NCBI GenBank assembly: GCA_963989245.1
Contig: OZ022347.1
Location: 467,044 to 531,043 of the forward strand
DNA: 64,000 nucleotides
Direction: 5' to 3'
Origin: Nansenia antarctica
Lineage: Eukaryota; Chordata; Actinopteri; Argentiniformes; Microstomatidae
Both the position numbers and the translations under genes were made by a program. Positions 10,301 through 22,100 of this stretch are shown piece after piece. The notes under the pieces are model-generated. The model searched no databases. It saw nothing but the letters and a program-made list of their open reading frames with translations, and had not been told where the DNA came from. Numbering within the stretch: the first letter of the stretch is position 1; every line of letters starts with the position of its first letter.

Positions 10301-13117
10301 GCCGATTTAAATCGGTGGCCGATAAATCGGAGCATCCCTAGAGGTCACCTAAACTTAAAGAGTGTCATCAACCTAAAGTAAAAGAAGTCTTTATCGATAT
10401 CTCAATGCCGTATGGGTCTCTAAGCTTATAGTTCACACAGACCAAAGTTGAGGTCACTTAAAGAGTGTCATCAACCTATCTAAAGTAAAGAAGTGTTTCT
10501 CCGCACCTCCAGGCCGTGCAGGAGAGGGACAACCAGATCAAGATGCTGTTGGAGCAGGTGGAGCAGTACACCAGGGAGATGGAGAAGAACGCTCTGCTCA
10601 TAGAGGACCTCAAGAGACCGCTCAAAGACAGAGGTGAGTTAGCTTCTCATAAAACCTCTCCCATGCAACATGGGCCCTGCAGTTAAACAAGGGGTGTGAT
10701 ATAGTGCGGTAGATGAGCTGGTATATGGAAGGTATTGTGACTAAAGCATTAAACCTTCTACAGTGTTTTAACCCTAACCCAGGGTTTTTCCTGGCTCAAA
10801 ATGAGGCGGAGGTGGTACCAGTGGTGTTTGACATCGGGGGGGACCCATGAAGCATTCTGGTGAATTGATATGCACCAATTTGTGACCTTTCTGCATCAAT
10901 TTATGGTAGAAATGTCATTATTTATGTAAAGGAAAACACAATATTCAGGCACCAGATGACCAATCAAAATATAATGCAATATAAGGCTCTCAGGCATTCT
11001 GTACTTTCAAATATGTGTTCTCCTTGAGCAGTCAACTATCAGCTGTTTCTCTAGCAAAAACGAAAGCTAACGTCGGCGCAGTGCCGCAATTGCAGTTAGA
11101 AATGACAGAAATCCACCGAGTGCAACGCTTGTAGAAAATACGACCGTCAGAGTTTTGTTGAGAGCTGGAGGAGGCGGCTAGAAATATGACGGAGGCGGCC
11201 GCCTCATAATTCTCTATGCAGGAAAAACCCTGTAACCCCAACCCCAGCCCTAACCCGACACCATGACAGATGTTATGGGATTCAAACAAACCGTTTAGCT
11301 CAGTGATTCTCCTGTGGTTTCTCTATTAACTACATGTTCTTGTCTCTGGTGAAATATTGTTCGCAAGTCAGCTCTCTCAGGGTTCCCGCGGGTCCTTGGA
11401 ATCCTTGTGTTTGTGAATTTGCGGGAAAAAAAGTCTTAAAAGTTTTAGAAAATAGACATGGGTCATTGAAAGTGCTTGAATTCCCCTCTACATTTACATT
11501 TACATTTACATTTTTGGCATTTAGCAGACGCCTTATTCCAAAGCGACTTACAATCAATACATTTGAGTGCTAAGCAAGTGAATCATCAATCCACCATTCG
11601 TGGCAGGAAGAGTAATCTAGCTCGGGCCCGGGGCCACTGATAGAAGGAGAAACCTTCTTCTACCCTCTGTCTCTCTCTCTAAAAAAATGTATATATATTC
11701 CATTTGTTTTTACTTAGCTCGTCAACTAGTAAATAAGTCTCTGTGTTGCTTAATTTTACACATTTTTCACAATATATAGTTTTGCTGTGCTGTGGTAGAG
11801 AAGGCAAGAGACCATCTAGTGTTCACACATTCAAGCCTCTCTTTTTAATTGTTGTCTGTGAGCGGATAGTTCCTATTATATAAACTCTCATCTAGATCTG
11901 TCTCAAACTATGCCGTGTTGGGTCCTTGAATTTGAGGGAATTGAGTCTTGAAAGTCCTTGAAAGGTGCTTGAATGTGATGTCTCAGAAGGTGTGGGAACC
12001 CTGTATGTAGAATTAAACCATCTAACATGAGTGTTCTAACACGAGTGTTCTAATATGTGTGTTCTAACATGAGTGTTCTAACATGAGTGTTCTAATATGT
12101 GTGTTCTAACATGAGTGTTCTAACATGAGTGTTCTAACATGAGTGTTCTAATATGAGTGTTCTAATATGTGTGTTCTAACATGAGTGTTCTAATATGAGT
12201 GTTCTAACATGAGTGTTCTAATATGAGTGTTCTAACACGAGTGTTCTAACACGAGTGTTCTAACATGAGTGTTCTAACATGAGTGTTCTAATATGTGTGT
12301 TCTAACACGAGTGTTCTAACATGAGTGTTCTAATATGTGTGTTCTAACACGAGTGTTCTAACATGAGTGTTCTAACATGAGTGTTCTAATATGTGTGTTC
12401 TAACACGAGTGTTCTAATATGTGTGTTCTAACACGAGTGTTCTAACATGAGTGTTCTAACACGAGTGTTCTAACATGAGTGTTCTAATATGAGTGTTCTA
12501 ATATGTGTGTTCTAACATGAGTGTTCTAATATGAGTGTTCTAATATGTGTGTTCTAACACGAGTGTTCTAACATGAGTGTTCTAATATGAGTGTTCTAAT
12601 ATGTGTGTTCTAACATGAGTGTTCTAACATGAGTGTTCTAATATGTGTGTTCTAACATGAGTGTTCTAACATGAGTGTTCTAATATGAGTGTTCTAATAT
12701 GTGTGTTCTAACATGAGTGTTCTAACATGAGTGTTCTAATATGTGTGTTCTAACACGAGTGTTCTAATATGTGTGTTCTAATATGTGTGTTCTAACATGA
12801 GTGTTCTAACATGAGTGTTCTAACATGAGTGTTCTAACACAAGTGTTCTAACATGAGTGTTCTAACACGAGTGTTCTAATATGTGTGTTCTAACATGAGT
12901 GTTCTAACATGAGGAACCCTGCTGTCTGTCTGTCCCCAGGCCTGCCCTCCTCCATCCAGCAGAGGAAGGTGGAGGAGCTGAGCACCAAGCAGCAGGCCGC
13001 TGAGAGGAGAGCCCAGGAGGCGGAGCACGCAGCCAGGCAGGCCGAGACCCACGCCAGGGACAAGGACAAAGAGCTCAGTGAGGCTCTGAAACGCATGAGG
13101 CTCTACGCGTCTGTAAG

Positions 13118-13184
<67 letters not shown>

Positions 13185-16100
13185 GATGATGATGATGATG
13201 ATAATAATGATAATAATAATAATACCATGACACAGAGAACACAGAGTTAACAACAGATAACATGACACATAGAACACAGAGTTAACGACAGATAACATGA
13301 CACATAGAACACAGAGTTAACAACAGATTACATGAGCACATAGAACACAGAGTTAACAACAGATAACATGACACATAGAACACAGAGTTAACAACAGATA
13401 ACATGAGCACATAGAACACAGAGTTAACAACAGATAACATGAGCACATAGAACACAGAGTTAACAACAGATAACATGAGCACGTAGAACACAGAGTTAAC
13501 GAACAGGCACAGGGAACAATTAACACAGCAATGTCCAGGGGGGGAGGGGGGTGGCAGGGTTAGGGGAGATGGTTAGGGGTAGGGGAGGTTGTATGCGTGG
13601 GAGAACAGGTAGGTTTTGAGGTGGGATTTAAAAGTGGAGAGTGAGGGTGAGTCTCTGAGTGGTTGAGGGAGAGAGTTCCAGAGGCGGGGTGCAGCTCGTG
13701 AGAAGGCACGGTCTCCCAAGCCTCTGAGTTTTTCCAGTCACGCACTCTCAGTTTCTTGAGTTTCAATGAGCCAAATCATTTAGGTCAAGGGTCATCTTTG
13801 AGACATTTCAGGGGGGGAAAATGTCCCAATGTGGATAAATAAAGACCAGCTTTGCCAATGTGGATCAATTAAGATAAGATAAGATAATTTTAAGAGTATG
13901 ATAATAATAATAACTTGGATTTCTATAGCGCCTTTCATAAAACCAAAGGGAGCTTTACAATTTTACAGGAAATGGTCAGACAGACAAAACAGAAAACAAG
14001 CAAAACAAAACAGAAACAGTGACTAGGGGCCAAATGCCTTGGTGAACAGGTGGGTTTTGAGGGCTGATTTGAAGGAGTCCAGGGTGGGTGGGGGTGTTGC
14101 GGACCACTATGGGGAGGGAGTTCCAGAGGGTAGGTGCGGCCACGCTGAAGGCTCTGTCCCCGAAGGTCCGTAGGTAACTAACTATGTAAGTAGCTATGAA
14201 AGCAAGAATTGTTGTGTTGATCTACTGCAGGGCACTGACGGTCTGGAAGCTGCCGTCTCCGAGATCAAAGACTGTAAGAACCAGATCAGAGTACGAGACC
14301 GGGAGGTCGAGGCCGCCACCAGAGAAATCAACCAGCTGGAGATGAGAATCAACAACCTCCTGGATGAGAACGAGAACCTCAGGCAGCGACTCGGTCAGCG
14401 GAAGACAAACACAGTCCTATCTGATGTTATATTCTAGAACGTCAGTGACAGCTCTATTCTAGAACGTCAGTGACAGCTGTATTCTAGAACGTCAGTGACA
14501 GCTGTATTCTAGAACGTCAGTGACAGCTGTATTCTAGAACGTCAGTGACAGCTGTATTCTAGAACGTCAGTGACAGCTGTATTCTAGAACGTCAGTGACA
14601 GCTGTATTCTAGAACGTCAGTGACAGCTGTATTCTAGAACGTCAGTGACAGCTGTATTCTAGAACGTCAGTGACAGCTGTATTCTAGAACGTCAGTGACA
14701 GCTGTATTCTAGAACGTCAGTGACAGCTCTATTCTAGAACGTCAGTGACAGCTGTATTCTAGAACGTCAGTGACAGCTGTATTCTAGAACGTCAGTGACA
14801 GCTGTATTCTAGAACGTCGGTGACAGCTGTGTTCTAGAACGTCAGTGACAGCTGTGTTCTAGAACGTCAGTGACAGCTGTATTCTAGAACGTCAGTGACA
14901 GCTGTATTCTAGAACGTCAGTGACAGCTGTATTCTAGAACGTCAGTGACAGCTGTATTCTAGAACGTCAGTGACAGCTGTATTCTAGAACGTCAGTGACA
15001 GCTGTATTCTAGAACGTCAGTGACAGCTGTATTCTAGAACGTCAGTGACAGCTGTATTCTAGAACGTCAGTGACAGCTGTATTCTAGAACGTCAGTGACA
15101 GCTGTATTCTAGAACGTCAGTGACAGCTCTATTCTAGAACGTCAGTGACAGCTGTATTCTAGAACGTCAGTGACAGCTGTATTCTAGAACGTCAGTGACA
15201 GCTGTATTCTAGAACGTCGGTGACAGCTGTGTTCTAGAACGTCAGTGACAGCTGTGTTCTAGAACGTCAGTGACAGCTGTATTCTAGAACGTCAGTGACA
15301 GCTGTATTCTAGAACGTCAGTGACAGCTGTATTCTAGAACGTCAGTGACAGCTGTATTCTAGAACGTCAGTGACAGCTGTATTCTAGAACGTCAGTGACA
15401 GCTGTATTCTAGAACGTCAGTGACAGCTGTATTCTAGAACGTCAGTGACAGCTGTATTCTAGAACGTCAGTGACAGCTGTATTCTAGAACGTCAGTGACA
15501 GCTGTATTCTAGAACGTCAGTGACAGCTGTATTCTAGAACGTCAGTGACAGCTCTATTCTAGAACGTCAGTGACAGCTGTGTTCTAGAACGTCAGTGACA
15601 GCTGTATTCTAGAACGTCAGTGACAGCTGTGTTCTAGAACGTCAGTGACAGCTGTGTTCTAGAACGTCAGTGACAGCTGTGTTCTAGAACGTCAGTGACA
15701 GCTGTATTCTAGAACGTCAGTGACAGCTGTATTCTAGAACGTCAGTGACAGCTGTATTCTAGAACGTCAGTGACAGCTGTATTCTAGAACGTCAGTGACA
15801 GCTGTATTCTAGAACGTCAGTGACAGCTGTATTCTAGAACGTCAGTGACAGCTGTATTCTAGAACGTCAGTGACAGCTGTATTCTAGAACGTCAGTGACA
15901 GCTGTATTCTAGAACGTCAGTGACAGCTGTATTCTAGAACGTCAGTGACAGCTGTATTCTAGAACGTCAGTGACAGCTGTATTCTAGAACGTCAGTGACA
16001 GCTGTATTCTAGAACGTCAGTGACAGCTCTATTCTAGAACGTCAGTGACAGCTGTATTCTAGAACGTCAGTGACAGCTGTATTCTAGAACGTCAGTGACA

Positions 16101-19100
16101 GCTGTATTCTAGAACATTAGTGACAGCTGTATTCTAGAACATTAGTGACAGCTATATTCTAGGACATTAGTGACAGCTGTATTCTAGAACGTCAGTGACA
16201 GCTGTATTCTAGAACATCAGCTGTTGGGAACTCATTCTAAATAGAGCTATCGCTAAGCCACGCCCCAAAATAGAAATTGTCCAATCATATCACAGAAAAA
16301 GTCACGACAGGCAGAAAACTCAGACAAACAACTTGCTAATATCTGATGGTGAAAAGCTTCTAGGCTAAATATTCTTGTCATCTTTATGAAACATGTCTAT
16401 TACTTGCTGTGGTAAATCAGAAATCAGAAAGTTGACTCCCGCCATTGTAAGTCATTGAATGTCATTCAGTCACTGTCAGTGAAGCGTTGTTTGTTTGTCC
16501 GAGTTTTCAAAGGGGGTGTGTCTTAGCGATAGGGGGCGTGTCTTAGCGATAGGGGGCGTGTCTTAGCGATAGGTCCATTGTTGTACTCATCGTCCTGGAC
16601 TTCCACAGGGCTGGAGCCAGAAGAGGAGGTGGACTTGTCTGAGTTCAGGAGGACCAAAGCTCTTCAACAGCGCCACTACAAAGCGGAGAACCAGGTTCTC
16701 GCCAAAGAGGTAAGGCAGGACGAGAGAGAACGTCAGATCATCTGGTCTCCAGCCTTCCAGCCTTGTTGGGTTATTATGACCCCGTCTGACCAGCTTGACC
16801 TCTCCACAGATTGAACGTCTGGAAGAGGAGAGACTTGAGCTGAAACAGCTGATCAGGAAGATGGTGAAGGACAAAGGTAACTGCCCTCGTCACTTCAGTG
16901 GTAAATGGACTTCAGCTCACTAGACTAGAGTCTAGTGGTTCTAGTGGAGTAGACCAATGGTAAAATGGTAAAATGGTAAAATGGTAAATGGACTGACTTA
17001 TATAGACTGACTTATACAGCGCCTTTTATCCAAAGCGCTTTACAACGGCCTCTCATTCACCCATTCACACACACATTCACACACCAAAGGCAGCAAGCTA
17101 CCATGCAAGGCGCCGGCCCGCTCATTGGGAACAATTTGGGGTTCAGTGTCTTGCCCAAGGACACCTCGACATGTGGCCAGCCGGGGTTCGAACCGCTGAT
17201 CTGTCGACCATGCGATCATTAGACAGCGGCTCTACCTCCTGAGACACAGCCTCTACCTCCTGAGACACAACCTCTACCTCCTGAGACACAGCCTCTACCT
17301 CCTGAGACACAGCCTCTACCTCCTGAGACACAGCCTCTACCTCCTGAGACACAGCCTCTACCTCCTGAGACACAGCCTCTACCTCCTGAGACACAGCCTC
17401 TACCTCCTGAGACACAGCCTCTACCTCCTGAGACACAGCCTCTACCTCCTGAGACACAGCCTCTACCTCCTGAGACACAGCCTCTACCTCCTGAGACACA
17501 GCCTCTACCTCCTGAGACACAGCCTCTACCTCCTGAGACACAGCCTCTACCTCCTGAGACACAGCCTCTACCTCCTGAGACACAGCCGCCCCACACCCCT
17601 TCCTTCCCCTGCTGTAGTGTAGGACCGGCATACGCTGATCTCCATACTGTGTGTACAGTGTAAATATCTGTTGTCCTAGTTCACAACAACAACTTTAGTC
17701 TGTACGTATATATTTGATTTCAGAATAACCAGAGCTGATAACGACATTGTCGTCTCCATTACAGGGATCACAGTGAGCAGCTTGCTGCTGGAGGATGACA
17801 CCAGACCCAGCAGAACCATCCAGAAGGCACCAAAGCAGACCTTCAGCTTTGCAGACCAGGAGATCAGTCGCAAGGTGAGCTGCCGTGAGGCAGCCGAGAG
17901 GTGGTGGAACAACGTCTTTATCATCCTCAATGTGAATTCACCATCCACTCAACCTTTAGGAAAGGGATTCAAAGTTTGTCATTTGCTCAGTTCGAGTATA
18001 ACGAAATGCATTTATGCTCTAGAGGGTTGCATCTAGAGGGGGCATCTAGGCAAGGGGTCACAGCCCTGTAGGCTACCCCCCCCCCCCCCCCGGAGCAATT
18101 AGGGGTTTAGTGCCTTGCTCATGGACACTTTGACACATGGCCCACCGGGGATTCCAACCGCTGCGAGCTGCCGACTTTACGAACATTAGACGCCGGCTCT
18201 ACCGGCTGAGCCACAGCCGCCCTCCCATGAGCTAGCGATTAGCTAGCGTAGATTGATATTATCGTTATGAAATGTTAAACCGGTCCACACAGTAAGCTGC
18301 AGATATCTATGTGACGGATGCATTGAGTCTGTGTCTGGTTGTTTGTTGTATGACATATACACACTGTGCGTGTCTTAACTCACACGCATCACCAACACTG
18401 CTGCCAGGATAACTGGACTCCCCACACCCAACCTCACAGCACTAAACAACAGGGCCTGTTCTCACGCATCACAACCACAATAGAACAGGACATCACCCGC
18501 CCACTCTACCTGTACCTCGCCCCACTGCCATCCGGGCGTAGGTACGGAACGCTAAGGTGCAGTAGGGCTCGCTTTGGCAGAAGCCTGATCCCCGCAGCCA
18601 TTGTTGCCTTAAATAACAGACCGCGCTGAGTGTGTGTACCTGTGTATCTGTCATGTGTAGTACTGTCTGTTGTTGTCTGTGTCATACGGTGTTGTATGTA
18701 TATGTGTATACTGTACAGTGGTGTGAAAATGAATTTCCCCCTGTGGACAATACATCTAATCTAATCTAATCTAATCTAATATAATCTAATCTTGTCAGTA
18801 CGAGCATCTGAAGAAGGAGCTGAGCAACAAGGAGGAGGACCTGGAGCTACACAGGACACAGTCCTCTCAGTGGAAAGCCAAAGGTAACTAACTAACTAAC
18901 TAACCCAGTAGAATAACTACCAAAGGTAACTAGCTCAAAATCCTCCTAATTACATACAAATCACAAAATGGTCTTGGACCAAAATACATATCAGATCTCC
19001 TCCCACCCTATATTCCAGCAAGGCCCCTAAGGTCAGCTGAGGCTAATCAGCTAATCATTCCAAGAGTGAAAACAAAACACGGTGCAGCAGCTTTCAGTCA

Positions 19101-22100
19101 CGCTGCTGCATGCTCCTGGAACAAACTCCCTGAAGAAATCAAACAGGCCCAAACCCTTAAAATATTTCAATCTAAGCTAAAAACCTTCATGTTTTGCACC
19201 AGTTATGATTAAACACAAACACTTCTATCAATGTCTTTTTTCCATTAACTATTGTCTTTATAAATGTTTTATCTATTTACTTCTTATATTTGCTTTTATT
19301 CATTGTAATTTTTATTTTCTTATGCTCCTCTTGCTGTATTTTTAAATAATGCATGTAAAGCACTTTGAATTGCCCTGTTGTATGAAATGTGCTATACAAA
19401 TAAACTTGCCTTGCCTTGCCTTGCCACACATATGCCCATGTCAGCATGAGTTAGAATCCGGCCAATGCCCTGCTGACATGCCCTCTCTCCCTTCTTCTCC
19501 TTACTGTCCTGTCTGCCTTCACTGTATCTGTCCAATGAAATGAAAAATATGAGTGGGACTGCCCTCCTCAGAAAATAAATAAATAAAATAATCCATATTC
19601 TGCCCCCCCCCTCAGTGGAGCAGCTGTCCCAGGAGGCCCAGCAGCTGGAACAGGGCATGAAGGACATCCTGCAGGTCATCCAGGAGGCCCAGCAGAACGC
19701 GCCCCCCCAGAAGGGCGTCACCATCCCCAGCCTGGAGAGGCTGGTCAACGTACGTGCAGTCACATTATTATTATTATTATTATTATCATTATTATTAATC
19801 CTTTATTTAACCAGGGTAGTCATATTGAGACAGTAGCCTCTTTTTCAAATGAGCCCTGGCCAAGAAAATCAGCACTTAGTTAAAGACACCACATACAGTA
19901 TGAAAACATACAACATACAACATATAACATAACACCAAACAAGCAACAGAAACAGTGAGCAGATACAGGATATATAAAGATAACCTCAGCACGTTTGCAC
20001 GTATGATTCAAAGTCTCTGTAACACACAGTTTACAACAGAGTCATATTTTGGACAAATGTACCGGTAGATATCTGCCTAACTCTCCTCTCCTAACACTGC
20101 TGATTCACTGGGCGTTATTGCCTCTATGTCATCAGCCTATCAGAATGCTTGTTGTTACATTCCAAAATCCCTATCTGCCCAAGTAATCTCTTTGACAGAG
20201 GCATGTTTGACACCACATACAAAGACGGCTCGGCTGACCACAAGTGAAGCGCGACTTAGGCAGTTATGCTACGAGGCTAACGACATCCATGTTTGTATCA
20301 CATACAACTGGGAACATAAATATCGTTCAATGGCGTTTAACAGCAAGCCAACACTCATGAGGCCTGTCTCACCCGGCTGCCTCTCCTTCCAGGCCATCGA
20401 GGGGAGGAGCTGGTTGGGGCGGAGTGACGGCAGCCCCCACCTGAAGGCCCAGGTGCACCAGCTGACGGGCCGCGCCGAGGAGCTGAGGCAGGAGCTGAGG
20501 CTGTCCCGCCAGGACGCTGCCAGCACCCTGGGCCAGCTCATCAAGGCCAAAGACAAGGTAGTAAAAAAAGCGGGCTTGGGGCGCTCAGGTGGCGTAGCGG
20601 GTTAAGCGTTGACCATGTAACCGCAGGGTTCCCGGTTCGAATCCGGCCGGGGACATGTCCTGCATGACATCCCTCCTCTCTCTCTCTCTCACCCATCCTT
20701 CCTGTCTAAATCTCTGTCAATAAATCCCTAACCCTAAATCTCTGTCAATAAATCCCTAACCCTAAATCTCTGTCAATAAAAATGACAGGGTTAGGGTTAG
20801 GGTCCCTAGCCCCCCCACTACCCCCCCCCCCCTCCTCCTCCTCTCCTACAGACCTCTCCTTCCTCACTACCCCCCCCCTCCTCCTCCTCCTCCTCCTCTC
20901 CTACAGACCTCTCCTTCCTCACTACCCCCCCTCCTCCTCCTCCTCCTCTCCTACAGACCTCTCCTTCCTCACTACCCCCCCCTCCTCCTCCTCCTCTCCT
21001 ACAGACCTCTCCTTCCTCACTACCCCCCCCCCTCCTCCTCCTCCTCCTCTCCTACAGACCTCTCCTTCCTCACTACCCCCCCCCTCCTCCTCCTCCTCCT
21101 CTCCTACAGACCTCTCCTTCCTCACTACCCCCCCCCTCCTCCTCCTCCTCTCCTACAGACCTCTCCTTCCTCACTACCCCCCCTCCTCCTCCTCCTCCTC
21201 TCCTACAGACCTCTCCTTCCTCACTACCCCCCCCTCCTCCTCTCCTACAGACCTCTCCTTCCTCACTACCCCCCCCCTCCTCCTCCTCCTCCTCTCCTAC
21301 AGACCTCTCCTTCCTCACTACCCCCCCCCCCTCCTCCTCCTCCTCCTCCTCTCCTACAGACCTCTCCTTCCTCACTACCCCCCCTCCTCCTCCTCTCCTA
21401 CAGACCTCTCCTTCCTCACTACCCCCCCCTCCTCCTCCTCCTCCTCCTCTCCTACAGACCTCTCCTTCCTCACTACCCCCCCCCTCCTCCTCCTCCTCCT
21501 CTCCTACAGACCTCTCCTTCCTCACTACCCCCCCCTCCTCCTCCTCCTCCTCTCCTACAGACCTCTCCTTCCTCACTACCCCCCCTCCTCCTCCTCCTCC
21601 TCTCCTACAGACCTCTCCTTCCTCACTACCCCCCCCCTCCTCCTCCTCCTCCTCTCCTACAGACCTCTCCTTCCTCACTACCCCCCCCCTCCTCCTCCTC
21701 CTCCTCTCCTACAGACCTCTCCTTCCTCACTACCCCCCCCCTCCTCCTCCTCCTCTCCTACAGACCTCTCCTTCCTCACTAACCCCCCCCTCCTCCTCCT
21801 CCTCCTCTCCTACAGACCTCTCCTTCCTCACTACCCCCCTCCTCCTCCTCCTCCTCCTCTCCTACAGACCTCTCCTTCCTCACTACCCCCCCTCCTCCTC
21901 CTCCTCCTCCTCTCCTACAGACCTCTCCTTCCTCACTACCCCCCCTCCTCCTCCTCCTCCTCCTCTCCTACAGACCTCTCCTTCCTCACTACCCCCCCTC
22001 CTCCTCCTCCTCCTCTCCTACAGACCTCTCCTTCCTCACTACCCCCCCCCTCCTCCTCCTCCTCTCCTACAGACCTCTCCTTCCTCACTACCCCCCCCTC

